This document shows, piece by piece, positions 15,002-21,970 of a DNA stretch of 47,813 bases (positions are counted from its first letter, which is position 1; each line of letters starts with the position of its first letter). A program made the position numbers and the translations under genes. The notes beneath the pieces were generated by a model. That model saw nothing but the letters and a program-made list of their open reading frames with translations. It did no database searches and had not been told where the DNA came from. This stretch comes from a virus, in the IMG/VR virus record IMGVR_UViG_3300025174_000850, positions 1-47,813 of that record. One strand, given 5' to 3'.

Positions 15002-15487
15002 TTATCCAGATTTTTTAGGAAGACGCCGTAAAATCACTGCTTCATCATCTGGGTAAAGATGCTTCAAACCACCTCTAGTACGAAGCAATAAGGTAGGATA
15101 AGGATTATTTTTCTTGTATACCGCAACTACCGTGCCCTTAATTGTAGCCTCAACCTCATCATTCGGTTTTAAATCAAGCCATCGTTTAATGATATCATCA
15201 TTAACCTTTGGAATATTCCGTTGGAATATTTCTTCTTTAGTTGTTACAGCGATTTTATTTATTTGATCTTGAAGAAGCTCATTATTTATATTGGCTACTA
15301 CAGGTACGGAACATTCGTGCACAAGTTGCTTAGGAACTTCCAATACACCAGAAATAGTACTGTTCGGAAACTCAGCAACTCCACCGGAAGAAATTGCCAA
15401 ACGATTCATATCTTCCAAAGATAATTCTTTCTTCGGAAGCGGCTCGTCAAAATCATCAAAATCTTCATTTTGATTTTTAGTCTTCAT
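15002..15487 (-). CDS. Hypothetical protein (161 aa) with in-frame dispersed repeat
   Basis: No family recognised. The N terminus is acidic (NEDFDDFDEPLPKKELSLED). The C-terminal ~65 residues (LKPNDEVEATIKGTVVAVY, then TLLLRTRGGLKHLYP) look like a small beta-barrel domain. Residues about 85-96 are encoded by copy 4 of the 30-bp repeat (EEIFQRNIPKVN), inserted in frame between the two parts and so acting as a linker. It starts at ATG 15487 with AGGAG. It is the last gene before the regulator promoter, downstream of the receptor-binding genes; its link to either module is unclear. Confidence 0.6.
   Translation of the reverse strand: MKTKNQNEDFDDFDEPLPKKELSLEDMNRLAISSGGVAEFPNSTISGVLEVPKQLVHECSVPVVANINNELLQDQINKIAVTTKEEIFQRNIPKVNDDIIKRWLDLKPNDEVEATIKGTVVAVYKKNNPYPTLLLRTRGGLKHLYPDDEAVILRRLPKKSG
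15201..15230 (-). repeat. 30-bp dispersed hairpin repeat, copy 4 (inside a gene)
   Basis: One-base variant of the consensus lying wholly inside a coding frame. Thirty bp equals ten codons, so the frame is kept. Same orientation as copies 1-3. Confidence 0.9.
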
Positions 15488-15497
15488 GTTTCTCCTA

Positions 15498-15812
15498 TTA
15501 AAGTACCGCTCTTATCGCTTTTTGAAACGGAATACGATTCTGATGAAAAGCTTTAGCTCCAGCGTCTATTACCAACCATTCATAGTAAATATTCCCTGCT
15601 GCTGAAAGTTCTCCAACTCCTACACCATATTCTGCTTTACCGTTAGGCCCATCGGTAATAGTTGCCGATTGTTCTATTGTTACAGCGATATTAATCTTGA
15701 ACCTGAATTTAACCGTAGAGCCAGTTAAATTTACAACTTGACTGGTAACGCTATCGCGAACAATAACCCTAAAAGTTGGACGATCTCCAACAACTAAAAG
15801 AGAATCGGCCAT
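15498..15812 (-). CDS. BppU-N-like beta-sandwich structural protein (104 aa)
   Basis: A short all-beta protein. The pattern DRPTFRVIVRDSVTSQVVNL, TGSTVKFRFK, YGVGVGELSAAGNIYYEW resembles the N-terminal immunoglobulin-like domain of baseplate/tail upper proteins (BppU_N) found in many siphophages. It probably decorates the tail or anchors adhesins. It starts at ATG 15812, sharing bases with the stop of the gene before it, so the pair is translationally coupled. Confidence 0.55.
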   Translation of the reverse strand: MADSLLVVGDRPTFRVIVRDSVTSQVVNLTGSTVKFRFKINIAVTIEQSATITDGPNGKAEYGVGVGELSAAGNIYYEWLVIDAGAKAFHQNRIPFQKAIRAVL

Positions 15813-16249
15813 TAGTAACTCGCTTGAAAATACCCATTAGTTGGTTTATTCACCGTAACGGTACCACCATCGGCCGTCACATTAGCTGAAAATTGACAGT
15901 AACAAAAAATTGGGCACGAAGTAGTTTGCGCAGCGGAAGACTTGAAAACTACAATACCACCGCACTTCAAACCAGTAGTTACCGTCGGGTAAGTAAGTGT
16001 GGCCACACCATCAAAAAATTGTTTATTTGCTGTTGCCGATAAGGTAACGACCCTGGAACCAATCAATTTAAAAGTACTGGATGCCCTATCTCCAGCCGGA
16101 ACATCATTAAGAAAATCGTGCGTATCAGCATTAATTGTCGTGTTATACGAACTCTTTACTAGCACCGCCCTGATAGCCGAAAGAGTATCCCAATCCATTG
16201 TTCCATCATTAACCTTTTTGATCGCAATACCGAAAAATTGACTGGCCAT
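15812..16249 (-). CDS. Phage virion-associated protein (145 aa)
   Basis: The start (GTMDWDTLSAIRAVLVKSSYN, then THDFLNDVPAGDR) fits a widespread family of phage structural proteins of unknown function that begin with a small segment describing a 'value' domain, followed by a beta-rich body (SRVVTLSATANKQFFDG, GGIVVFKSSAAQTTSCPIF). No enzymatic motif is seen. It lies among receptor-binding genes and is coupled to the BppU-like gene, so it is probably a tail-tip or capsid decoration protein. AGGAG precedes ATG 16249. Confidence 0.6.
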   Translation of the reverse strand: MASQFFGIAIKKVNDGTMDWDTLSAIRAVLVKSSYNTTINADTHDFLNDVPAGDRASSTFKLIGSRVVTLSATANKQFFDGVATLTYPTVTTGLKCGGIVVFKSSAAQTTSCPIFCYCQFSANVTADGGTVTVNKPTNGYFQASY

Positions 16250-16257
16250 ATAAACTC

Positions 16258-17427
16258 CTATCTATAAGCTATAACCAAATAATAATCATCAATCACATGG
16301 ATTTCTTTTAAAAACGGAGTAATTTCCGTGATATGCCTCTCCGTATAAACTCTCCTATGTTCTTTCTCCAATCCCGGAGGAAGACAATTTTCAGGTACAG
16401 TGTAAACCACGCAATCAGTATGTTCAAAGAAATTTTCAAGCATTTCTTTATCATTATCGAGATGCTCTAAAACTTCAGTACAAACAATTATATCCCATTT
16501 TGAATCTGTAACAACTGTTGCAACATGCCCAGGCATATTACGTTGATGGACAATTTCAATTGCCGAAGATGAAATATCAATACCATAAACAGATTTTGAA
16601 GTTGCCTTGATATACTCCATCAAATCGCCACGACCACAACCAAAATCGAGCACTGATTTATTTACTGTCAAATCCTTGATCTTATCAAACCAAGGATATT
16701 TTCTTTCAGCTCGACTACCCCATTGTTCATCCCAATATTCCTTGGTATTGATATTTGGAGCTTCTCCATTAGAAATATCTCTGTAAGTAAGAAGTGCCAA
16801 AATTTCAGCCAAATTTAATTCCTTATAATGTCCGCAAATATAATCATAATGCGCCCAAACAGTAAATCCTAAATCCTTGGCCCGTTTACAAAACAAATAA
16901 TCAGATCCATGGGTAACTATACCGTTCTCATCATATAACCGAATAAACCACGGTCGAACCTTTTCAAGTACCCGTCTAGCAATCATCACACAACCTGTAC
17001 CACCGGCATCAATCTCTGTTAAACCTTTTCTAGGACGATGCTCTTTCCAACCGTTATTCTCAGGAGAATAATCCATGGCATTCCAATAAATAGGAATTTT
17101 GCCAATATGAATCTTTTCAGATACTTTACTTGTCCAAATCGGTGTAGGAAAAATAAGAATATCCTTATCTAATGCAACTAACTCAAGCGGATTTTTTTGT
17201 GGCGGATTATCATGATCAATCATCAACAAATAATCTGCTTCCATTTTAAGCGTATCCAGACAAATGATATTCCGAGAATTATCAATAGGACAATCGGTAA
17301 TAAAATTAAACATCAAATCATATTTTTGTTGATGTTGGGCGAACATCTCCATCAAGGAAATAGTTACGTGCTTCGACAACCAACCTTGATTAGGTACGGC
17401 AATATGAATTTTTAATTTTTTATCCAT
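16258..17427 (-). CDS. Glycosyltransferase (GT-A) - SAM methyltransferase fusion
   Basis: A 389-aa two-domain protein. Residues 1-205 look like a GT-A glycosyltransferase: IHIAVPNQGWLSK at the start, the metal-binding MIDHDN (Asp71-x-Asp73), EIDAGGTGCVMI and a later GSDYLFCKRA. Residues 230-389 are a class I methyltransferase: VLDFGCGRGDL (259-269), YGIDIS, then WDIIVCTEVLEHLDND. Together they could add and methylate a sugar on a phage structural protein, on DNA, or on host surface glycans. The start ATG 17427 overlaps by 8 bp (ATGGATAA) the end of a short frame that begins inside repeat copy 5. A separate GT-like/methyltransferase pair lies at 44477-45657. Confidence 0.8.
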   Translation of the reverse strand: MDKKLKIHIAVPNQGWLSKHVTISLMEMFAQHQQKYDLMFNFITDCPIDNSRNIICLDTLKMEADYLLMIDHDNPPQKNPLELVALDKDILIFPTPIWTSKVSEKIHIGKIPIYWNAMDYSPENNGWKEHRPRKGLTEIDAGGTGCVMIARRVLEKVRPWFIRLYDENGIVTHGSDYLFCKRAKDLGFTVWAHYDYICGHYKELNLAEILALLTYRDISNGEAPNINTKEYWDEQWGSRAERKYPWFDKIKDLTVNKSVLDFGCGRGDLMEYIKATSKSVYGIDISSSAIEIVHQRNMPGHVATVVTDSKWDIIVCTEVLEHLDNDKEMLENFFEHTDCVVYTVPENCLPPGLEKEHRRVYTERHITEITPFLKEIHVIDDYYLVIAYR

Positions 17428-17430
17428 CTA

Positions 17431-17460
17431 AATATTCCATTGGCATATTCCAAAGGTTAA
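17431..17460 (+). repeat. 30-bp dispersed hairpin repeat, copy 5
   Basis: Opposite orientation to copies 1-4. In the transcribed (minus) sense it supplies ATG-CCA-ATG-GAA-TAT, the start of an 8-codon frame (MPMEYLDG) ending within the start of the next gene. Confidence 0.92.
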
Positions 17461-17465
17461 TGAAA

Positions 17466-17495
17466 AATATTCCATTGGCATATTCCAAAGGTTAA
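17466..17495 (+). repeat. 30-bp dispersed hairpin repeat, copy 6 (tandem with copy 5)
   Basis: Identical to copy 5 and separated from it by 5 bp. It starts directly after the adhesin stop codon. This is the only tandem pair in the window. Confidence 0.92.
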
Positions 17496-20400
17496 TCAAA
17501 TAACTGTAATTATATCGTCAATAGTTTGATTTATTCCAACTTCAGATTCAATCGAATTATCAATGTAAACAGTATTATCTATGTAAAGTACCAAACCACC
17601 AACTGAAGCATCAAGCGCCTTGAACGCAATCTTAGCAATTTGAGCAGTAGCTTTTACTTCGAGTTGGGCTGAAGCCGGAAATACTTTAAATGAAAATAAT
17701 GCGATTGTTAATTCTGCAACTTCAGAAATAACACTAGCTGAAGCTACATTTGAAATTAATTCTACTGAAGCTAACTGGACTGTACCAGACTCAACTGTAT
17801 TAGCCGATGTAGCATTTAGGGCAATTAACCTAATAGAAGCTACAAGACAATTTCCAGCATTTCCTATCGACGCCGATGCATCTAAAGCGTTAAATCTGAT
17901 AGGAGCTATCTGGACAGTACCAGATTCGACTGTGTTAGCCGATGTAGCATCTAACCCAATTAACCTAATAGAAGCTATTTGAACTGTCCCAGATTCAACC
18001 GTAAGTGCCGCTGATGCTTGATTTGCTTGAAATCTAACGGAAGCTATAAGGCAATTTCCAGCATTAGCTATTGATGCCGATGCATTCAGGGCACTGAACT
18101 TGATGGAAGCTATTTGGACTGTCCCAGATTCGACTACGCTAGAAGCTGAAGCATCTAACCCAATCAGCTTGATGGAAGCTATTTGAACTGTACCAGACTC
18201 AACCGTATTAGAAGCTGATGCTTGGTTTGCTTGAAATTTAACCGAAGCTATCTGGACAGTACCGGACTCAACTGTATTGGTTGCTGTAGCATCTAACCCA
18301 ATCAGCTTGATGGAAGCTATAAGGCAATTTCCAGCATTAGCTATTGATGCCGATGCATTCAGAGCAATAAATTTAATTAAAGCAAGCTGAACTGTACCAG
18401 ACTCAACTGTATTGGCTGATGTAGCAGCTAACCCAATTAATTTAATAGAAGCTATTTGAGCCGTACCAGATTCGACTGTATTGGCAGATGTAGCATCTAA
18501 CCCAATCAGCTTGATGGGAGCTATTTGGACTGTCCCAGACTCGACCGTATTGGCTGATGTGGCATTTAGAGCATTAAACCTGATAGAAGCTATCTGAGCT
18601 GTTCCAGACTCAACTGTAAGTGAAGCCGATGCTTGATTTGCTTGAAACCTGATAGAAGCTATCTGAGCTGTTCCAGATTCAACCGTATTAGCTGATGTGG
18701 CAGCTAATCCAATCAGCTTGATGGAAGCTATTTGAGCAGTACCGGTTACACCACTAACCGCTGAAGCAGTATTTACTTGAAATTTAACCGAAGCTATTTG
18801 GACAGTACCAGACTCAACCGTGTTATCGGCTGTAACATTTAAAGCACTAAGCTTAACAAGAGCTATTTGAACTGTCCCAGATTCAGCAGTCAAAGAAGCT
18901 GACGATGCTAGCCCGGCAAACTTTACTGTTGCAATTGTGGCTGTACCCGTAACTCCAGTACTAGCTTCTTTAAACGCCGCGCCATGGGTAATATGCGCCT
19001 GGGCAGATGAATGAGTAAAGGTTGCATCAACCGATCCAGCAGATGCCAAATTCCTCGACTCTGTTTTACAAATACTAGTCCCAGCACTGCCGCGCATTTT
19101 AAAATTGGTACCCTCGGTAATCACCCCAGAACCTGGAGTAGCTTGAGAGGTATTTTGAGTGGCTCCAACAACCAGATCGTTGGCAGCGTTGGTAGTAAAC
19201 GCTGTAGAATTTACCGCATCAGTCCCGGTTCCGGGAGCTGATTCATATTGCACCGCGCTGGCGTCTAATGGTGCGGTGGTATCCAGGCCCGAGTACTCAT
19301 CAATTATTATCCGGCGAGCAGTTTCGGTTACCGAAATAGTGGCAGTTACCGTACAAGCGCCGCCAGTGATGTTTTTGGCGTAAAACATCCAGCCTTTTTG
19401 ACCGTTGACTGAATCGAAAGCGCTATTGACTTCGGTGTAGGTGTTGCTGAGAGTATCCGCAACCGTGACCGTAGTACCTGAAGCCGATTCATGCCCAACA
19501 TGGACAACAATCAAATTCCCTGCCGTGACATTGGCGACAAAGGTAGCGGCGATGGTTGTCGAGGTTGCAACATCATCAATAGTTGATCTGGTCTGGACAA
19601 ATTTCCATGCACCGGCCACTGGTGCATCACCAAAAGTTACCCCAATAAATTTTCTCGCCGTCGCTGGAGCAGTGCCCCAATTGATGGTGTACCCGTTAGC
19701 ATCGAGTGAAACTGGTGAAGCTTGCGCCGCTAGCGTTGATGGATTAGTAGCAACCGTAATGCAATTCGTGACGCTGTTGTATTTGTTGGCGTCAGTATTG
19801 ATTACATCGTCTTCGCTGGACCAAACCGAAGATCCAGCCAAGGTCGGATTGCCCATTCCGCCGAAACACATGTGCCGTTCGCTACCGAGAGTTAAATCGG
19901 CAGTGGTTTGACCAGTGCCAAGAAAAAATACACCAGCCGGTAAATGCCCGGACGGGATAAATTGATTTCCAGTAGCGGTAGGACTGTTGAAGAGAGACAC
20001 ATCATAGCTACCACCCTTTAACACGATAGAATAAAAAAGATAAGCACCGGCAGCGAGATTGGTCCAGTTGAGCCTGAATCCATTCGAAAGAAATTGCACA
20101 AAATCTGCATCAGCATCATGAGCATTTCCATTGGCCACCGAAAACACCAGACAGTGCGCCCCACTCTGAACATGCTTTGAGTATGCGGCGGCGGTTCTCG
20201 CATCACGTCCACCACCCCAGAAAGAAGCCCTTGCCGAGGAAGATGTGGCGGCACCAAGAGCGACACCGCGAACGCCAGTTAGACTACTTGATAACGCGGT
20301 GTTGGCAATTCCAAGAAACATCACACAATCGCCTTGAACTCCGACCGTCGTATAGTCTATGTTTCCAGTCGCCAGGCTGGCCGCATGCTGGGTGATAACC

Positions 20401-20822
20401 ACATCGGTGAGATCAGTTCCACCAAGGCAAATATAATGAATGGTCCAGGCGCTTGCAGGTGCATCAGACCAATTAATTGTGAACTTGCCGGCATTAGCGC
20501 CAGTCCCGAACGACACAAAATTTGCTACCGCATCGACTGTCGGAGTGCCGTTAGAAAACATTCGAACGGTTTCCGCCTGAAAACTACATGCAGCATTATT
20601 GGTTGCAACATTGTCATCAGATGCCCAAGCTGAACAAATACGCGCCGTAGAGGATTGTGAAAAACTAACGAAGCCAGATTCACCGGCAGCAAAACCAGTC
20701 CCGGCCTGCAAAGTAGCATACAAAATCAATAATTTCATATCTACGCCGCTACCAGTGTCAACAACCTGATCCCCAGGTGATGTGGCAGCGGCAAATGTTC
20801 CGGTTCGATAGGCTAGAGCCAT
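17496..20822 (-). CDS. Large repeat-containing tail adhesin (1108 aa)
   Basis: A Gly/Ala/Ser/Thr-rich secreted-type virion protein with no signal peptide. Residues 1 to about 420 contain two or more related beta-rich domains (motifs such as GFVSFSQSSTARICSAWASD and FTINWSDAPASAWTIHYICLGG recur in divergent form: GFRLNWTNLAAGAYLFYSIVLKGG, GYTINWGTAPATARKFIGVTFG). Residues 420-620 form another all-beta domain of the kind seen in extracellular proteins (TAGNLIVVHVGH...IDEYSGLD). Residues about 620-1080 are 20 tandem units of 23 residues. A short C-terminal segment follows. It lies among tail fibre, spike and lysis genes, so a role as a long receptor-binding or surface-decoration fibre is likely. 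The base composition of the 5' part is more GC-rich than its neighbours. Confidence 0.8.
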   Translation of the reverse strand: MALAYRTGTFAAATSPGDQVVDTGSGVDMKLLILYATLQAGTGFAAGESGFVSFSQSSTARICSAWASDDNVATNNAACSFQAETVRMFSNGTPTVDAVANFVSFGTGANAGKFTINWSDAPASAWTIHYICLGGTDLTDVVITQHAASLATGNIDYTTVGVQGDCVMFLGIANTALSSSLTGVRGVALGAATSSSARASFWGGGRDARTAAAYSKHVQSGAHCLVFSVANGNAHDADADFVQFLSNGFRLNWTNLAAGAYLFYSIVLKGGSYDVSLFNSPTATGNQFIPSGHLPAGVFFLGTGQTTADLTLGSERHMCFGGMGNPTLAGSSVWSSEDDVINTDANKYNSVTNCITVATNPSTLAAQASPVSLDANGYTINWGTAPATARKFIGVTFGDAPVAGAWKFVQTRSTIDDVATSTTIAATFVANVTAGNLIVVHVGHESASGTTVTVADTLSNTYTEVNSAFDSVNGQKGWMFYAKNITGGACTVTATISVTETARRIIIDEYSGLDTTAPLDASAVQYESAPGTGTDAVNSTAFTTNAANDLVVGATQNTSQATPGSGVITEGTNFKMRGSAGTSICKTESRNLASAGSVDATFTHSSAQAHITHGAAFKEASTGVTGTATIATVKFAGLASSASLTAESGTVQIALVKLSALNVTADNTVESGTVQIASVKFQVNTASAVSGVTGTAQIASIKLIGLAATSANTVESGTAQIASIRFQANQASASLTVESGTAQIASIRFNALNATSANTVESGTVQIAPIKLIGLDATSANTVESGTAQIASIKLIGLAATSANTVESGTVQLALIKFIALNASASIANAGNCLIASIKLIGLDATATNTVESGTVQIASVKFQANQASASNTVESGTVQIASIKLIGLDASASSVVESGTVQIASIKFSALNASASIANAGNCLIASVRFQANQASAALTVESGTVQIASIRLIGLDATSANTVESGTVQIAPIRFNALDASASIGNAGNCLVASIRLIALNATSANTVESGTVQLASVELISNVASASVISEVAELTIALFSFKVFPASAQLEVKATAQIAKIAFKALDASVGGLVLYIDNTVYIDNSIESEVGINQTIDDIITVI
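17590..18962 (-). repeat. 20 tandem 69-bp units (23-residue protein repeat)
   Basis: Within the adhesin. The core unit reads NTVESGTVQIASIKLIGLDA plus TSA, with period 23 residues (69 bp). Three units carry a variant core (IANAGNC or IGNAGNC in place of the VESG box), and other units alternate endings such as FQANQASAS, FNALNATSA and LIGLDATSA. The mosaic pattern implies unit-level duplication and shuffling. Each unit looks like two short beta strands, suggesting a beta-solenoid or repeated-strand shaft. Confidence 0.9.
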
Positions 20823-20847
20823 TACTTCTTCTTAGTTTCAATCCATG

Positions 20848-21081
20848 TCATGATTTTTCCTTTTTAACTTCTATACCGGCGTCAATCTTAAGCTTTGTAG
20901 CGGATTTATTTACATCAGCAATTCCCTGCGATACGAGGTAACCACCAGTAAGGATCTCCAAAGCCTGTATCTGCTCACTATTAAGATCAAAGTAATCCTT
21001 GAAGATAACAAGCAAGCTAGCCACAATAAATACCATCAACTTTTTTGAATTTCCAGTTACCAAAGATTTTAAAATATTCAT
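20848..21081 (-). CDS. Putative holin-like membrane protein (77 aa)
   Basis: A hydrophobic segment (KLMVFIVASLLVIFKDYFDL, about 14-33) is followed by a second less hydrophobic helix (ALEILTGGYLVSQGIADV) and a charged Lys/Glu tail. The arrangement and the phrase ending in Y-x-(V/I)-x-x-G-I-A-D resemble small phage holins and holin-like proteins. It sits in a cluster with a lipoprotein and an XhlA-like membrane protein, which supports a lysis role. No endolysin is recognised in the window. The ATG overlaps the stop of the lipoprotein gene by 4 bp. Confidence 0.6.
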   Translation of the reverse strand: MNILKSLVTGNSKKLMVFIVASLLVIFKDYFDLNSEQIQALEILTGGYLVSQGIADVNKSATKLKIDAGIEVKKEKS

Positions 21082-21398
21082 ATTACCATCTTTCCAAATT
21101 TATCAGCAGCCAATTTTAGACTACCTGTAACAATACCCAGAATAGTTAAAAGCAACAATTGTTTATTGCTAGTCTCTTCTCCAGCAAACTTCCTGACTTC
21201 TTCTCGTTCTTTTCTAAGGGCTTCTAGATCGACCTGAATCTCAAGTACTCTTCCTGTATCTCCAGCCTTTTGGGCTTTTGTAAGTAAAATACCGGTCGTA
21301 TCGATCTGTGCATCGAGAGATTGTAATCGTTTAGCATGCAGACCGACACAACCGGGCATCAAAAGAAAAATGAAAAAAATACCTATAAAAAATTTCAT
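21078..21398 (-). CDS. Small lipoprotein with C-terminal TM: candidate u-spanin
   Basis: A 106-aa protein. The signal sequence and lipobox are clear (FIFLLMPGC, Cys17). The middle (about 22-70) is a charged helical coiled coil (QSLDAQIDTTG, VDLEALRKEREEVRKF). Residues about 81-99 are hydrophobic (LLLLTILGIVTGSLKLAA), i.e. a C-terminal membrane segment. An outer-membrane lipid anchor, periplasmic helix and inner-membrane TM in one chain is the architecture of unimolecular spanins (as in phage T1 gp11), which fuse inner and outer membranes at lysis. The neighbours are holin- and XhlA-like. The TM is moderate in strength, so a simple lipoprotein remains possible. A well-placed GGAG precedes ATG 21398. 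Confidence 0.6.
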   Translation of the reverse strand: MKFFIGIFFIFLLMPGCVGLHAKRLQSLDAQIDTTGILLTKAQKAGDTGRVLEIQVDLEALRKEREEVRKFAGEETSNKQLLLLTILGIVTGSLKLAADKFGKMVI

Positions 21399-21414
21399 CC
21401 GATCTCCTGAAAAT

Positions 21415-21657
21415 TTATCCTAATAATTTAATAAAAATCGAACTTGCTCCGCCGCTTGCAGTTGCTAAGATAAAAATAATAATCCATAAACGCAAGTCGA
21501 ACTTATGCAATCTATCTCCTTGAATTTCAAACATCTTCTTGAATTCATGAAGACATTCTTCTATTCTGGTTTCGAGTTTGATAAAAGCTTTTTCTTGAGA
21601 TGCCGATCTTTCTTCAAGAACGGCAACTTGTTTAGCCAACTGCATAATTTCATCCAT
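21415..21657 (-). CDS. XhlA-like membrane protein (80 aa)
   Basis: The N-terminal 50 residues form a coiled coil (LAKQVAVLEERSASQEKAF, LETRIEECLHEFKKMF). A single C-terminal TM follows (LWIIIFILATASGGASSIFI). This matches the haemolysin XhlA family found in phage lysis cassettes, where it works with a holin. It starts at ATG 21657 and overlaps the 3' end of the upstream gene by about 97 bp in another frame. It could also be a membrane anchor of another process. Confidence 0.6.
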   Translation of the reverse strand: MDEIMQLAKQVAVLEERSASQEKAFIKLETRIEECLHEFKKMFEIQGDRLHKFDLRLWIIIFILATASGGASSIFIKLLG

Positions 21658-21797
21658 TTACTTCGTCTCTCCATGCAAAGAGTTTTATGCTCTTCAACCA
21701 TATCGGTTAAACGTATCGTGCCTAACTCAATACGATTATACACATCTCTTACTTGCTTCAAATTAAACTGTGTCGCATCAAACAGTTGTTTATCCAT
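21561..21797 (-). CDS. Small basic hypothetical protein (78 aa)
   Basis: Unrecognised. A helical N-terminal half (TQFNLKQVRDVYNRIELG) and a strongly basic C-terminal half (KLPFLKKDRHLKKKLL). The last 97 bp overlap the XhlA-like gene, so the basic tail may be constrained by the other frame. Its ATG 21797 overlaps the stop of the 54-aa gene upstream as ATGGATAA, a coupling arrangement also seen at 17427, which supports its being translated. Confidence 0.5.
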   Translation of the reverse strand: MDKQLFDATQFNLKQVRDVYNRIELGTIRLTDMVEEHKTLCMERRSKWMKLCSWLNKLPFLKKDRHLKKKLLSNSKPE

Positions 21798-21954
21798 TTT
21801 TCACTTTGGTAAGCTTCTCCTGTAAAGAACGAACTAGTTTAATCATCGGCTCAACCTGATCTATTGTACCACCAAATTGAGCTGAAGATAAACACTTGAT
21901 CAATAATTCTAATTCTTGAACTGTAATTTCTATTTTAAAATTAACTTCCGTCAT
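21790..21954 (-). CDS. Small helical protein (54 aa) starting inside a repeat
   Basis: Reads MTEVNFKIEITVQELELL and ends SLQEKLTKVKNG; amphipathic helices, no recognised family. The ATG at 21954 lies within the divergent repeat copy 7, so the repeat provides the first four codons. The stop overlaps the next gene's start by 8 bp. The small size and start inside a repeat make it easy to miss; coupling and length support a real gene. Confidence 0.5.
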   Translation of the reverse strand: MTEVNFKIEITVQELELLIKCLSSAQFGGTIDQVEPMIKLVRSLQEKLTKVKNG

Positions 21955-21970
21955 ATTCCACCGTTATATT
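21941..21970 (-). repeat. 30-bp dispersed hairpin repeat, copy 7 (divergent)
   Basis: Matches the family only in part (TTAAC start, CATATTCC core, TTATATT-like end) but has the same length and the same position at a gene border. It abuts the tail-spike stop codon and encodes the start of the 54-aa protein. Confidence 0.6.

Noticed and set aside
17590-18962. CRISPR-like array from regularly spaced repeats
   Set aside because: The 69-bp units are contiguous, in frame and coding for a 23-residue repeat. There are no unique spacers.
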